From Campylobacter jejuni subsp. jejuni 414 (GTDB lineage Bacteria > Campylobacterota > Campylobacteria > Campylobacterales > Campylobacteraceae), in contig CM000855.1 of NCBI GenBank assembly GCA_000163995.1, positions 342,661 through 405,486 on the forward strand: a stretch of 62,826 bases of DNA. The letters are read 5' to 3'. A program made the position numbers and the translations under genes. Below the pieces are notes generated by a model. That model was not told the origin of the DNA, searched no databases, and saw only the letters and a list, made by a program, of their open reading frames with translations. Position 1 is the first letter of the stretch, and every line of letters begins with the position of its first letter. Of the stretch, positions 18,877 through 28,740 are shown piece after piece.

Positions 18877-20140
18877 TAGTGATTTTTACTTCTTTAAAAT
18901 GCCCTAAAAGTTCTTCGCTACCTTCGACTTGAACTAAAAAATTATTATCTGTTCTTCCAGCAATAGCATTGCCTGCTCTTAATTCTTCGAATAAAACTTT
19001 AAAGATTTTGTTTTCTTGTTTCTTTACAATCTCATCTAAAATTTCACTATGTCGATTTTGTAAAATTTTAAGTCTTCTTGAAGCTGTTTCTTCATCAATT
19101 TGATTAGGCATGGTTGCAGCTTTTGTTAAAGGGCGTTTGGAGTATTTAAAAGAAAAAATTTGTTCAAAACGCACTTTTTCTAAAACATCCATAGTTTCTT
19201 CAAAATCTTTTTCACTTTCACCCGGAAAAGCCACAATTATATCAGTTGAAATGTTAACATTTGGGCAAAGTTCTCTAAGTTTTAAAGCCCTGTTTAAATA
19301 CCATTCTTTAGTATAACCGCGTTTCATAGCTTTTAAAATTTCACTTGAACCACTTTGCAAAGGCATATGCATGGATTTGCAAACCTTTGGATTATTAGCA
19401 AAAACTTCTAAAAATTTATCATCCATATGTAAAGGATGTGGGCTTGTGAAACGAATGCGTTCTAAGTCTTTTATAGTGCTGAGTTCTTCTAAAAGATCTG
19501 AAAAGTCCATTTTTTTATGCTCATTTCTAAATCTTTTACCATAGTTATTAACATTTTGCCCTAATAGAAAAATTTCTTTAGCGCCTTTTTCAACGGCTTT
19601 TTGAGCTTCTTTGTAGATGATATTAAAAGGTATAGAAATTTCATCCCCTCTTGTGTGCGGAACTATGCAATAAGTGCAGTGTTTATCACAGCCTATGGAA
19701 ATGTTAATATAAGATTTATAAATGCTATTTCTAAAATCCGCAAAAGCAAATTCGCTTTCATCGTAGTCTATATCAACACCCATAAATTTAGGAGTTTTTA
19801 TGGCTTGAGTGATTTTAGAAATGTTTCTTGCTCCTAAAACAAAATCCACATAAGGAGCACGTTTAAAAATTTCATTTCCTAAATGCGATGCAGTGCATCC
19901 ACAAACTCCTATTTTAGCACCTTCTTTTTTAACTTTTTCAAAACTACCCACTTCTGAAAAAAGTTTATGTACAGGTTTTTCACGCACTGAGCAGGTATTA
20001 ATAAGGATAAGATCTGCTTCTTTGATATTTTCTGTTAATGCGTAATTTTCTTTTTGTGTTAGTTCTGCGATCATATGTTCAGAATCTCTGACATTCATTG
20101 CACAACCTAAAGTTTGAATAAAAAGTTTTTTAGCACTCAA
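18839..20140 (-). CDS. miaB: MiaB, tRNA-2-methylthio-N6-dimethylallyladenosine synthase
   Basis: Radical-SAM methylthiotransferase that modifies A37 of tRNAs reading UNN codons. The 433-residue sequence has the three-Cys N-terminal UPF0004 domain ([27 protein letters not shown]), the radical-SAM cluster CDKHCTYC near residue 150 and a C-terminal TRAM domain ending MVLYGEIV. Its start overlaps the HP0268-like gene by 4 bp and its end overlaps the acyltransferase gene, so this is a tight operon. Confidence 0.95.
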   Translation of the reverse strand: MSAKKLFIQTLGCAMNVRDSEHMIAELTQKENYALTENIKEADLILINTCSVREKPVHKLFSEVGSFEKVKKEGAKIGVCGCTASHLGNEIFKRAPYVDFVLGARNISKITQAIKTPKFMGVDIDYDESEFAFADFRNSIYKSYINISIGCDKHCTYCIVPHTRGDEISIPFNIIYKEAQKAVEKGAKEIFLLGQNVNNYGKRFRNEHKKMDFSDLLEELSTIKDLERIRFTSPHPLHMDDKFLEVFANNPKVCKSMHMPLQSGSSEILKAMKRGYTKEWYLNRALKLRELCPNVNISTDIIVAFPGESEKDFEETMDVLEKVRFEQIFSFKYSKRPLTKAATMPNQIDEETASRRLKILQNRHSEILDEIVKKQENKIFKVLFEELRAGNAIAGRTDNNFLVQVEGSEELLGHFKEVKITNAKRMVLYGEIV

Positions 20141-20379
20141 AGAATATGCACCTCATACATAAAATCATTATCATCAAGTCCATATTTTATTGTCCTATGA
20201 TAAATACTCACCCCTTTTTTCTCAAAATGATTTACAAGGGCAATGAGTTGTTTATGTGTATTATCTTTATCAAAATAAAAAAATTTTTGACCTTCTTTTT
20301 CTATAGCCTCTTCGATTTTTTCTAGGCTAATATTTTTAGGTTTTTCATTAATCAAAGTTCTTGCCAATTTTAATTCCAT
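20137..20379 (-). CDS. HP0268 family protein
   Basis: An 80-residue protein starting [18 protein letters not shown] and ending FMYEVHIL, matching the small HP0268 family restricted to epsilonproteobacteria. The Helicobacter member has been described as having nuclease activity. The start at 20379 has AAGGA 7 bp upstream; the frame extends to 20403 without a ribosome site. It is the first gene of the six-gene minus-strand operon and overlaps miaB by 4 bp. Confidence 0.8.
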   Translation of the reverse strand: MELKLARTLINEKPKNISLEKIEEAIEKEGQKFFYFDKDNTHKQLIALVNHFEKKGVSIYHRTIKYGLDDNDFMYEVHIL

Positions 20380-20506
20380 AGCTAAATCCTTAAGAATTTT
20401 CATTTTAATCTATAATTTTAGCAAATTTTACTTTTAATTAAACTTATTAAGGATATAATTTTTACCTATCATTATTTAAATTTCCCACGAAAAAAGGTTT
20501 TAAAAT

Positions 20507-21595
20507 ATGGAAAAAATAGCAGATATTATCGAATCTATTGCTAGTGAAAAAAATTTAAATTTAGAGAATGTAAGAGAAAGGGTAGCTACCGCTTTAATTA
20601 ATACTGCAAAAAGAATTTACGGGCAAGAATATGAATTTTTCGTAGATCCTAAAAATTTGAATCTTTATCAAAAAATCACCATAGTAACAGATAATGACGA
20701 GAGATTGCAAAATAAAAGTGAGAGTTTTATTGCTTTAAGTAAGGCAAAATCAGAAGCTCCTGATGTTGAAATAGGAGATGAATTAACTTATGAATGTTCT
20801 TTAGAAAATTTAGGAAGAACTGCGGTAAATACCTTACATAAAGAGCTTGAATATCATATACAAAAATTATTAGAACAAACTATTTTTGAAAAATATAAAA
20901 ATAAAGTAGGGCAAATGGTTTTTGGTAGTGTGGTAAGGGTTGATAATGAAGAAAATACTTATATAGAAATTGATGAATTAAGAGCTTTCTTACCAAGAAA
21001 AAATCGTATTAAAGGTGAAAAATTTAAAATAGGAGATGTGGTAAAAGCTGTAATACGCCGTGTTTATACGGATAAGGGTATTAAAATCGAGCTTAGTCGC
21101 ACAAGTCCTAAATTTTTAGAATGTTTGCTTGAAGCTGAAGTTCCTGAAATCAAAGACGGTTATGTTAATATTGTAGGATGTGCTAGAATTCCAGGCGAAA
21201 GAGCAAAAATCATTCTTCAGGCTAATGGGGTAAATATCGATCCTGTGGGTGCTACAGTAGGTGTTAAAGGTGTAAGGATTAATGCAGTAAGTAAAGAGCT
21301 TCATAATGAAAATATTGATTGTATAGAATCTACAAATGAGAGTGAAATTTTAATTTCTCGTGCCTTAGCTCCTGCTATTATAAATTCTGTGAAAATTGAA
21401 GATAAGAAAGCTATTGTAAGCTTAAATAGCGAACAAAAAAGCAAAGCCATAGGAAAAAACGGCATTAATATTCGTCTTGCATCAATGTTAAGTGGTTATG
21501 AAATAGAGCTTAATGAGTTAAGTTCATCGCAGGTAAGCAATACTATAAGTAATGAAGAAGCGATGAAAAATCTTCAAGATTTGTTTAAAATTTAA
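20507..21595 (+). CDS. nusA: Transcription termination/antitermination factor NusA
   Basis: RNA polymerase-binding elongation factor, 362 residues. Order: N-terminal RNAP-binding domain (1-125), S1 domain (about 130-200; VGQMVFGSVVRVDNEENTYIEI, FLPRKNRI), then two KH domains (RIPGERAKI, GVKGVRINAVSKEL, AIGKNGINIRLASML). It lacks the C-terminal acidic repeats of E. coli NusA, normal for this branch. Single gene, with an AAAGG ribosome site and a convergent MFS gene downstream. Confidence 0.95.
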   Translation: MEKIADIIESIASEKNLNLENVRERVATALINTAKRIYGQEYEFFVDPKNLNLYQKITIVTDNDERLQNKSESFIALSKAKSEAPDVEIGDELTYECSLENLGRTAVNTLHKELEYHIQKLLEQTIFEKYKNKVGQMVFGSVVRVDNEENTYIEIDELRAFLPRKNRIKGEKFKIGDVVKAVIRRVYTDKGIKIELSRTSPKFLECLLEAEVPEIKDGYVNIVGCARIPGERAKIILQANGVNIDPVGATVGVKGVRINAVSKELHNENIDCIESTNESEILISRALAPAIINSVKIEDKKAIVSLNSEQKSKAIGKNGINIRLASMLSGYEIELNELSSSQVSNTISNEEAMKNLQDLFKI

Positions 21596-21609
21596 AATAT
21601 TATGATTTT

Positions 21610-22797
21610 TTACAAATATTTTCCATAAAACCATTTCCAATAAAATGCTGCAAAGATAAAAATCATACCTAATAAGCCCGTAATCAGTTCCAAGCTTAAG
21701 CCTATTTCAAATAAAAAGCCCATCAGCATTGAAATAATAGCACTAAAACTAAGATAAATCATATCTGTATAAGCAATTACTCTGCCGTGATATTCTTTGT
21801 CTGCATTTTTTTGTATCATAGTATAGCTATAAGCCCAAAGAGTAGAGGTAAAAAAACCTGCTCCGATTAAACCTAAAAAAGAAATATAAAAATTAAATTG
21901 AGTTAAAGCCCAAAGTATAATACCTAAACCTTGTCCAAGATATATATAAAATAAATTTTTATCATTAACCAATTTACTTAAAATCACAGGTCCTATGGTC
22001 AAAGAACAAGCACGCACTGCATTTAAAAATCCTATTACCAAAGCAGCTGATAAAACTTCTTTATATTTGTGTTGTGCCAAAAGTGTAACTAAGGTTTCAT
22101 AAGCGGTTAAACCTATAAAAGCGTGAAGTATGATAAGATGAAAAATCACTTTATTGTTTAAAACATAGAAAAAACCTTCTTTTATCATAGTAAAAAAACG
22201 ACTTTGTGTTTTTTGATGAAAATGGGGAATACTTAATCTTACTAAAAAAGAAATGCCTATGAGTATGAGTACGCAGTCAAATAAAAAGGCAGTTTTAACA
22301 CCCAGAAAATAAATAAAAATTCCCGCACTTGCCATACCTGCCGTATAAGAAATTGCCCAAATAACACTGTGCATTTCATTAGCGAGTTTGAGCTCTTGCG
22401 GGGTTAAAATTTTAGCTAATAAACTCATTTCAGCTTGAAAATAAATCGAAGCGACACAAAGTCTTATGAAGATCAAAATAAACAAAAGCCATAGCATACT
22501 AAGACTTGTGACAAATATAAGACTAAAAATAGAGACCAGTTCTATGCTAATCATACTGAGTAAAAGTTTTTTGGGCTTATTTTTTTCTACAATAACACCG
22601 TTAATAGGTGCAAGTAAAATTCCAGGTAAAAAAGCAAGCATAGCACTTGTAGCTATTGCCCAAGTAGGAGCATTAAGTTCGACTAAAAGAGTAAAAACGC
22701 CTGTTTGAGAAAACCATGCTCCAAAATATGCTATAAATTGAACTGAAGCTAATATCCTGATATTTTTATTATTTTTTAATAGATCAATATAATTCAT
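21610..22797 (-). CDS. MFS transporter
   Basis: A 395-residue inner-membrane protein with about 12 hydrophobic segments, beginning MNYIDLLKNNKNIRILASVQ. The loop between helices 2 and 3 (NGVIVEKNKPKKLLL) fits the major facilitator pattern, and the layout resembles the MdfA/EntS-type 'MFS_3' exporters. The substrate is unknown. It is convergent with nusA and divergent from mqnC. Confidence 0.85.
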   Translation of the reverse strand: MNYIDLLKNNKNIRILASVQFIAYFGAWFSQTGVFTLLVELNAPTWAIATSAMLAFLPGILLAPINGVIVEKNKPKKLLLSMISIELVSIFSLIFVTSLSMLWLLFILIFIRLCVASIYFQAEMSLLAKILTPQELKLANEMHSVIWAISYTAGMASAGIFIYFLGVKTAFLFDCVLILIGISFLVRLSIPHFHQKTQSRFFTMIKEGFFYVLNNKVIFHLIILHAFIGLTAYETLVTLLAQHKYKEVLSAALVIGFLNAVRACSLTIGPVILSKLVNDKNLFYIYLGQGLGIILWALTQFNFYISFLGLIGAGFFTSTLWAYSYTMIQKNADKEYHGRVIAYTDMIYLSFSAIISMLMGFLFEIGLSLELITGLLGMIFIFAAFYWKWFYGKYL

Positions 22798-22871
22798 GAG
22801 TGAAACTATAGCATAATTTATATTTTAAATGCTATAATTATTTTAATTATGTAAAAAAACAAGGAAAAATT

Positions 22872-23918
22872 TTGAAAAGACTAAACAAAAAAGAAGCTTT
22901 GGATTTATTACATTATGCAAGTTTAACTGAACTTGGAGAAATGGCTTATCAAAGAAAATTAGAGCTTCATCCTGAAAAAATTACTACTTTTATTGTGGAT
23001 AGAAATATTAATTATACTAATGTTTGTTGTATTGATTGTTCTTTTTGTGCTTTTTATCGTCATCATAAAGAAGATGATGCTTATATTTTAAGCTTTGAAG
23101 AGATAGGCAAAAAGATAGAAGAGCTAGAAGCTATCGGAGGCACACAAATTCTTTTTCAAGGTGGGGTGCATCCAAAATTAAAAATAGAATGGTATGAAGA
23201 GCTTATTTCTTGGATAAAAGAACATTATCCAAATATCACTGTGCATGGTTTTTCTGCGGTTGAAATCGCTTATATTGCAAAAGCATCTAAAATTTCAATC
23301 ACTGAAGTATTGCAAAGACTACAAGCTAAGGGTTTGTTTTCTATACCAGGAGCAGGTGCTGAGGTGTTAAGCGATAGAGTACGTGACATTATAGCGCCAA
23401 ATAAATGCGATACAGCTACTTGGTTAGAAGTGCATCGTCAAGCACATAAAATTGGCATGAAAAGCACAGCTACTATGATGTTTGGAACGGTTGAAAATGA
23501 TGAGGAAATCATCGATCATTTTGAGTATTTAAGAAAATTGCAAGATGAAACGGACGGTTTTAGGGCTTTTATTTTATGGAGTTTTCAAAGCGATAATACA
23601 GCTTTAATTAAAAAACATCCAGAGATTATGAAGCAAAGCTCTAACAAGTATTTAAGACTTTTAGCTTTAGCAAGACTTTATTTGGATAATTTTAAAAATT
23701 TACAAAGTTCTTGGGTCACTCAAGGCTCACTCATAGGACAGCTTGCTTTAAAATTTGGAGCCAATGATTTAGGTTCAACTATGATGGAAGAAAATGTAGT
23801 TAGTGCTGCAGGGGCAAGTTATAGAATGAATCAAGATGAGATGATAAGGCTTATTAGAAGTTTAGGAGAAAATCCTGCTAAACGCAATACCGCTTACGAA
23901 ATTTTAGAAAGGTTTTAA
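22872..23918 (+). CDS. mqnC: MqnC, cyclic dehypoxanthinyl futalosine synthase
   Basis: Radical-SAM enzyme of the futalosine menaquinone pathway, cyclising dehypoxanthine futalosine. The 348-residue protein has the iron-sulfur motif CCIDCSFCAFYR near residue 50, ILFQGGVHP, IPGAGAEVLSDRVR and WVTQGSLIGQLAL. TTG start behind AAGGAAAAAT. The next gene starts at its last base, so they are coupled. Menaquinone is the only respiratory quinone in this group, so the gene is probably essential. Confidence 0.93.
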   Translation: MKRLNKKEALDLLHYASLTELGEMAYQRKLELHPEKITTFIVDRNINYTNVCCIDCSFCAFYRHHKEDDAYILSFEEIGKKIEELEAIGGTQILFQGGVHPKLKIEWYEELISWIKEHYPNITVHGFSAVEIAYIAKASKISITEVLQRLQAKGLFSIPGAGAEVLSDRVRDIIAPNKCDTATWLEVHRQAHKIGMKSTATMMFGTVENDEEIIDHFEYLRKLQDETDGFRAFILWSFQSDNTALIKKHPEIMKQSSNKYLRLLALARLYLDNFKNLQSSWVTQGSLIGQLALKFGANDLGSTMMEENVVSAAGASYRMNQDEMIRLIRSLGENPAKRNTAYEILERF

Positions 23919-25138
23919 TGCAGTATTTAGAAAACAGGGGTATTAAAATCCCTTTTATTTTTGAAGAAAATTCTGATTTTCCTATTGTTATTTTGAAGCT
24001 TGTTTTTAGAAATTGTGCTAGAAGTTATGATGAAATAGCGGGTTTAGCTAAGATGTTTTCACGCATTTTGAATGAAGGTGTGGATGATAAATTTTTTAAA
24101 GATCTAGAATTTAGAGCGATAAATTTAGAGGCAAATAGTGGTTTTGAAAGTTTAGAAATCAATCTTTCTTGCTTGAAGGAAAATTTTGATTTTGCTTTAA
24201 AGAGTTTGGAAAAATTGCTTTTAAAACCAAGAATAGAAGAAAAAATTTTACAAAAATTGAAAATCAATGCTTTGGGTGAACTTGCGAGTAAAAATAGTGA
24301 TTTTGATTATTTGGCAAAAAATTTACTCAATGCTCAAATTTTTGAATGCAAAGAATTTCAAAGTCCAAATGATGGAGATGAAAAAAGTATAGAAGTCTTA
24401 TCTTTAAAAGACTTACAAAATTTTTATAAAAATTTTATTCATCTTAGTAATTTAGTTGTGATTTTAGGTGGAGATTTAGAAGAAAAACAAGCCAAAGAAG
24501 ATCTTTTGAAATTTCTTTCAAAATTTCAAATAGGCAAAAAAAATACTCCAAAAAATTATGAGTTAAGTAAAACAATCAAAGATGAAATTTTAGTGCGTCA
24601 AGAAAGCGAGCAAGCTTATATTTATTTTGCTACGCCTTTTTTTGCTAATTTTAAAGATAAGGATTTATATCTTGCAAAAATTGCCTTATTTGTTTTAGGA
24701 CAAGGAGGTTTTGGTTCAAGAATCATGGAAGAAATTCGTGTTAAAAGAGGCCTTGCGTATTCTGCTTATGCTATGTTGGATATGAACATGTCTTTTTCTA
24801 GAGTTTTTGGCTATTTACAAACTAAAAATGAAAGTGCTAAAGAGGCTAAAAAAATCGTAAAAGAAGTTTTTCAAAATTTTATAAAAAATGGTATCACGCA
24901 AAATGAACTCGATCAAGCTAAAAATTTTCTCATAGGATCAACGCCTTTGCGTTATGAAAGCTTAAGTAAGCGTTTGTCTATGACTTTTAATGAATTTTAT
25001 CAAGGTTTAAATTTGGGACATTATAAAGAAGAGCTAAAACTTATGGAAGATGTTAAACTTGAAATAATTAATGCTTATATCAAAAAACATCAAGAGCTTT
25101 TAAACATAAGTTTTGCAAGCATACAAAATGAAAATTAA
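23918..25138 (+). CDS. M16-family peptidase-like protein lacking the zinc motif
   Basis: A 406-residue protein with the two-lobed layout of M16B peptidases, including the arginine/tyrosine segment EIRVKRGLAYSAYAML near residue 280. At the place where active members carry HxxEH (GLAHFLEHM), this sequence reads GLAKMFSRILNEG. It is therefore probably non-catalytic, like the beta subunits of heterodimeric M16 enzymes. It overlaps mqnC by 1 bp and recG by 11 bp. Confidence 0.8.
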   Translation: MQYLENRGIKIPFIFEENSDFPIVILKLVFRNCARSYDEIAGLAKMFSRILNEGVDDKFFKDLEFRAINLEANSGFESLEINLSCLKENFDFALKSLEKLLLKPRIEEKILQKLKINALGELASKNSDFDYLAKNLLNAQIFECKEFQSPNDGDEKSIEVLSLKDLQNFYKNFIHLSNLVVILGGDLEEKQAKEDLLKFLSKFQIGKKNTPKNYELSKTIKDEILVRQESEQAYIYFATPFFANFKDKDLYLAKIALFVLGQGGFGSRIMEEIRVKRGLAYSAYAMLDMNMSFSRVFGYLQTKNESAKEAKKIVKEVFQNFIKNGITQNELDQAKNFLIGSTPLRYESLSKRLSMTFNEFYQGLNLGHYKEELKLMEDVKLEIINAYIKKHQELLNISFASIQNEN

Positions 25139-26951
25139 AGAAAGTGATTTTGAATTTTTTAAAAGATTAAAGATTAGAAGTGTTATTGATTTAGCACTTC
25201 TTTTACCTAAAAAAATTGAAAATTTAAATCCAAGTAAAAATCCTAAAGAAAATGAAATTTGCACCCAAAAAATCATTATAAAAAGTGTAAATTCAAGAAA
25301 AAATCAACTTTTTGGTTTGGGTTTTTGTGAAGAATGGCAAGTAAATATTTCTTTTGTGTTTTTTCACCCTAGAGCTTGGCATTTTGGGGTGTGTAAAGTA
25401 GGAAAAGAGCTTATTTTTAGTGCTAAACTCACGCGTTTTAATCATACTTGGCAATTTAATAATCCTAAAATTTTAAATTCCTTTGAGGGTTTTAGTCCAA
25501 AATATCAAATTTTAGGCTTAAAAGATATAAAACTTACTGCTTTTATACACACATATCTTAATTATGAAAATTTAAAAGAAAGCGGCATAAAAGAAAAGTA
25601 CATCCATTTTCTTTTAAATTTGCATGCTTATGATGAAAAAAGTTTTTTTATGTTTGAAAATTTGCAAAATTTTAGTAAAGATTTAAAATATATAGAAATG
25701 TATAATTTTTTAAAGCGTTTACAAGCTAAAAAAATGCATTTTAAAGCTCATCATATAGAGGTTTTTAGCATAGCTAATTGGCTTAAAAATCTGCCTTTTT
25801 CTCTCACTGAAGATCAACATAATGCTTTAAAAGATATAGAAAAAGATTTACATTCAAACGAAGCTAAAAGGCGTGTCATTATGGGTGATGTGGGTTGTGG
25901 TAAAACTTTGGTTTTGCTTGGTGCGGCTTTGATGGTTTATCCTAAGCAAGCTATTTTAATGGCCCCTACTAGTATTTTAGCATATCAGCTTTATGAGGAA
26001 GCTAAGAAATTTTTGCCTGATTTTATGAATATTTTGTTGATTAAAGGAGGTAAAAAAGAAAAAAATTTAGAGCAAAATATTCAAAAAGCAAATCTCATCA
26101 TAGGTACTCATGCTTTAACTCATTTACAAAGTCATAATGCTGTGCTTGTAATGATAGATGAACAACATCGTTTTGGTTCGGCTCAGCGTGAGAAAATTCA
26201 TTCTTTAAATAAAAAAGAATTTGCACCTCATTTTATACAGTTTTCAGCTACGCCTATTCCAAGAACTTTGAGTATGATACAATCAGAACTTTTAAATTTT
26301 AGTTTTATTAAGCAAATGCCTTTTAAAAAAGATATTACAACTTATTGCATACAAAATGAAGGTTTTGTCAAGCTTAATGAAAAGATCAAAGAAGAAATTG
26401 CTAAAAATCATCAAATTATCATTATTTATCCTTTAGTCAATGCAAGTGATAGCATTCCTTATCTTTCTTTAGAACAAGCTAGAGAGTATTGGGAAAGTCA
26501 TTATGAAAAAGTTTTTGTAACTCATGGTAAGGATAAGCAAAAAGATGAAATTTTAGAGCGTTTTAGAGATGAGGGAAATATTTTATTAAGCACTACGGTT
26601 GTGGAAGTGGGTATTTCTTTACCAAGATTAAGTATGATAGTAATTGTAGGAGCAGAGCGTTTAGGGCTTGCTACTTTGCATCAACTTCGTGGTCGTGTAG
26701 GTCGTGTAGGTCTTAAAAGTACTTGTTATCTTTATACTAAACTCAAAGAAATTCCAAGTCGTTTAAAGGAATTTGCTAGCACTTTAGATGGATTTAAAAT
26801 AGCAGAACTTGATCTTAAAAATCGTTTGAGTGGAGATTTGCTCGATGGTTTTATACAACATGGAAATGAGTTTAAATTTTTTGACTTTTCTAAGGATGAG
26901 GAGATTTTAGAAGAGGTAAAAAAAGATTTGGCAAAAAAAATGCCAAATTAA
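25128..26951 (+). CDS. recG: RecG-type ATP-dependent DNA helicase
   Basis: Superfamily 2 helicase that remodels stalled forks and Holliday junctions. Residues about 253-260 are Walker A (GDVGCGKT), followed by the DEQH box (IDEQHRFGSAQ), FSATPIPRTL and the C-terminal QLRGRVGRVG motif VI. At 607 residues it is shorter than E. coli RecG (693), with a reduced N-terminal wedge region. ATG 25128 inside the end of the preceding gene is chosen. It ends convergently with ctb, the stop codons overlapping by 4 bp. Confidence 0.92.
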   Translation: MKIKESDFEFFKRLKIRSVIDLALLLPKKIENLNPSKNPKENEICTQKIIIKSVNSRKNQLFGLGFCEEWQVNISFVFFHPRAWHFGVCKVGKELIFSAKLTRFNHTWQFNNPKILNSFEGFSPKYQILGLKDIKLTAFIHTYLNYENLKESGIKEKYIHFLLNLHAYDEKSFFMFENLQNFSKDLKYIEMYNFLKRLQAKKMHFKAHHIEVFSIANWLKNLPFSLTEDQHNALKDIEKDLHSNEAKRRVIMGDVGCGKTLVLLGAALMVYPKQAILMAPTSILAYQLYEEAKKFLPDFMNILLIKGGKKEKNLEQNIQKANLIIGTHALTHLQSHNAVLVMIDEQHRFGSAQREKIHSLNKKEFAPHFIQFSATPIPRTLSMIQSELLNFSFIKQMPFKKDITTYCIQNEGFVKLNEKIKEEIAKNHQIIIIYPLVNASDSIPYLSLEQAREYWESHYEKVFVTHGKDKQKDEILERFRDEGNILLSTTVVEVGISLPRLSMIVIVGAERLGLATLHQLRGRVGRVGLKSTCYLYTKLKEIPSRLKEFASTLDGFKIAELDLKNRLSGDLLDGFIQHGNEFKFFDFSKDEEILEEVKKDLAKKMPN

Positions 26952-27331
26952 TGTCCGCCGTACTTATAAAGCATATTTTGAAAATGCGAGGCTATCATTT
27001 GCGCGTGCTGTAAAATGACATTTTTCATTTCTTCACTATAAACCATATTTAAACTTTCTTCAAAAAGTTTTAGCCAAACTTCAAAAAATTCTTGAGGAAA
27101 AGGAGATAGATCTAAATGCTTTTTTAAAGGTTGTCCGTTGTAATCACCTTCGCCTAAAAGCATACCTGCCCAAAAATTTCCTATTTTTGCTTTATGGTCT
27201 TTCCATTCTTCATCGCTTGTTCCGATAGCATTGTTAAAAATAGGGCCTAAATCCTTATCTTTTCTAACTTTTTCATAAAATATTTCCATGAGTTTTGCTA
27301 TGCTTTCTTGATTAATTGTTTCAAATTTCAT
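26948..27331 (-). CDS. ctb: Ctb, group III truncated haemoglobin
   Basis: Cytoplasmic 127-residue 2-over-2 globin that binds oxygen and is induced under nitrosative stress in C. jejuni. Key residues are in place: TyrB10 (Tyr19), HisE7 (His46 in WKDHKAKIG), proximal HisF8 (His72 in KKHLDLSPF) and TrpG8 (Trp86). It is divergent from nssR, whose product activates it; the operator between them is listed separately. The RBS on the minus strand is AAAGGC. Confidence 0.95.
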   Translation of the reverse strand: MKFETINQESIAKLMEIFYEKVRKDKDLGPIFNNAIGTSDEEWKDHKAKIGNFWAGMLLGEGDYNGQPLKKHLDLSPFPQEFFEVWLKLFEESLNMVYSEEMKNVILQHAQMIASHFQNMLYKYGGH

Positions 27332-27365
27332 ATAAGCCTTTCTTAAATGTTAATTTTATGGCGTT

Positions 27366-27371
27366 AATATA
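27366..27371 (-). promoter_or_regulatory. Predicted -10 element of ctb
   Basis: On the minus strand this reads TATATT, about 35 bp before the ctb start codon. With transcription starting near 27359, the NssR operator would be centred about 41 bp upstream, the position used by class II CRP/FNR activators. Confidence 0.5.
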
Positions 27372-27393
27372 GCAAAAATAAGATAAATTAAAT

Positions 27394-27407
27394 TTAACAT
27401 AAGTTAA
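27394..27407. promoter_or_regulatory. NssR operator
   Basis: TTAACATAAGTTAA, an exact match to the TTAAC-N4-GTTAA site known for NssR of C. jejuni. It lies between the divergent ctb and nssR genes. Confidence 0.88.
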
Positions 27408-27416
27408 GAATGGAAA

Positions 27417-28022
27417 ATGTATATAATGAAAGATTATTTAGAACTTTTATCTAGTGTAGGAAAATTGAAAAAATTTCAAAAAAATAGTATTTTATTTTAT
27501 GAAGGCGAAGAAGCTAAAAATTTTTTTATTTTACTTAAAGGGAAAATACGCATTTATAAAAGTACAGCAAGTGATAAAGAAATTACTTTGCATTATTTTA
27601 ATCCTCTAAATTTTATAGCAGAAATGCCTGCTTTTAAAAAATTAAATTATCCTGCTAATGCTATTTTTGAAGAAGATGGGGAAATTCTGGAAATTGATTT
27701 TGTTAATTTTCAAAATTTATGTAGCGAAAATAAAGAATTTAATTTTTTACTTATCAGTTCACTTTTTGATAAAATCAAAATTTTAGAAAAGAAATTATCT
27801 CAAAATACATTGGATTTAAGGACGAGATTGTTAAAGTATCTTTTGGAAAATGAAAAAAATTTAGATACAATTTCACAAAAACAAATTGCAATTGATTTAA
27901 ATGTTAGAGCACAATCTTTATCTCGAGTGTTAAAAGAACTTAAAATTTCAGAACTTATTGATACAAAAAAAGGTAGAATTGAAATTTTAAATAAAGATAT
28001 GATTATGAAAGAACTTTGGTAA
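27417..28022 (+). CDS. nssR: NssR, CRP/FNR-family nitrosative-stress regulator
   Basis: A 201-residue activator with an N-terminal cyclic-nucleotide-like beta barrel (NSILFYEGEEAKNFFILLKG) and a C-terminal winged helix (SQKQIAIDLNVRAQSLSRVLKEL). It lacks the FNR iron-sulfur cysteines. In C. jejuni it turns on the globins Cgb and Ctb in response to nitric oxide. A second ATG three codons downstream (27426) could be the true start. The operator lies 10 bp before the gene, so it may also affect its own transcription. Confidence 0.92.
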   Translation: MYIMKDYLELLSSVGKLKKFQKNSILFYEGEEAKNFFILLKGKIRIYKSTASDKEITLHYFNPLNFIAEMPAFKKLNYPANAIFEEDGEILEIDFVNFQNLCSENKEFNFLLISSLFDKIKILEKKLSQNTLDLRTRLLKYLLENEKNLDTISQKQIAIDLNVRAQSLSRVLKELKISELIDTKKGRIEILNKDMIMKELW

Positions 28023-28038
28023 AAATTTAAGGTAGGGA

Positions 28039-28740
28039 ATGGATTTTGATTTTATATTAGCTCAAGCTCCTGTTTTTTTAACGGCTGCTTGGCTTACGAT
28101 AAAACTAAGCTTTTTTGGAATTATTTTTTCTTTGATTATAGGCTTATTTTGTATTTTAATGGGTTATTTTAAAATAAAAATTTTAGAAAATATTTGCAAG
28201 CTTTATATAGAGTTTTCAAGAAACACTCCTTTGTTGATTCAACTTTTTTTCTTGTATTATGCTTTGCCTAAATTTAACATACATTTAGAACAAATTCCAC
28301 CACTTAATTTGATTTGTTTAAGCGTAGAAGAAACTTTAAGACCTTCTTTTGCTTGTGCTATAGTGGGACTTAGTTTTTTAGGTGGTTCTTATATGGCTGA
28401 GAGTTTAAGAGCGGGATTTGAAGCTATTAAAAAGCAGCAATTTGAAGCAGGTTTGGCTTTGGGTTTTTCAAAATTTGGAAATTTGCGTTATGTGATTTTA
28501 CCGCAAGCTTTGGCTATTTCTATGCCAAGTATTAGTGCTAATATTATATTTTTAATCAAAGAAACTTCAGTCGTTAGTATTATTGCCTTGCCAGATTTGG
28601 TGAATTTAATGAAGAGTTTAAATTCCTTAACCTATAAAACAGATGAATTATTATTTTTGCTATTTATGGGATATTTGTGTATTATCTTGCCTTTGTCTTT
28701 TATTTTGTTAAAGTTTGAAAAAAGGTTGCTTCATGCTTGA
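28039..28740 (+). CDS. paqP: PaqP-type amino-acid ABC transporter permease
   Basis: A 233-residue inner-membrane permease of the His/Glu/Gln (HisMQ) family, with about five membrane helices. The ATPase-contact EAA loop is visible near residue 135: GFEAIKKQQFEAGLALGFS. Homologous to the C. jejuni transporter component reported as PaqP, tied to glutamine/glutamate transport and stress tolerance. It overlaps the next permease by 8 bp. No substrate-binding protein is encoded nearby. Confidence 0.85.
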   Translation: MDFDFILAQAPVFLTAAWLTIKLSFFGIIFSLIIGLFCILMGYFKIKILENICKLYIEFSRNTPLLIQLFFLYYALPKFNIHLEQIPPLNLICLSVEETLRPSFACAIVGLSFLGGSYMAESLRAGFEAIKKQQFEAGLALGFSKFGNLRYVILPQALAISMPSISANIIFLIKETSVVSIIALPDLVNLMKSLNSLTYKTDELLFLLFMGYLCIILPLSFILLKFEKRLLHA

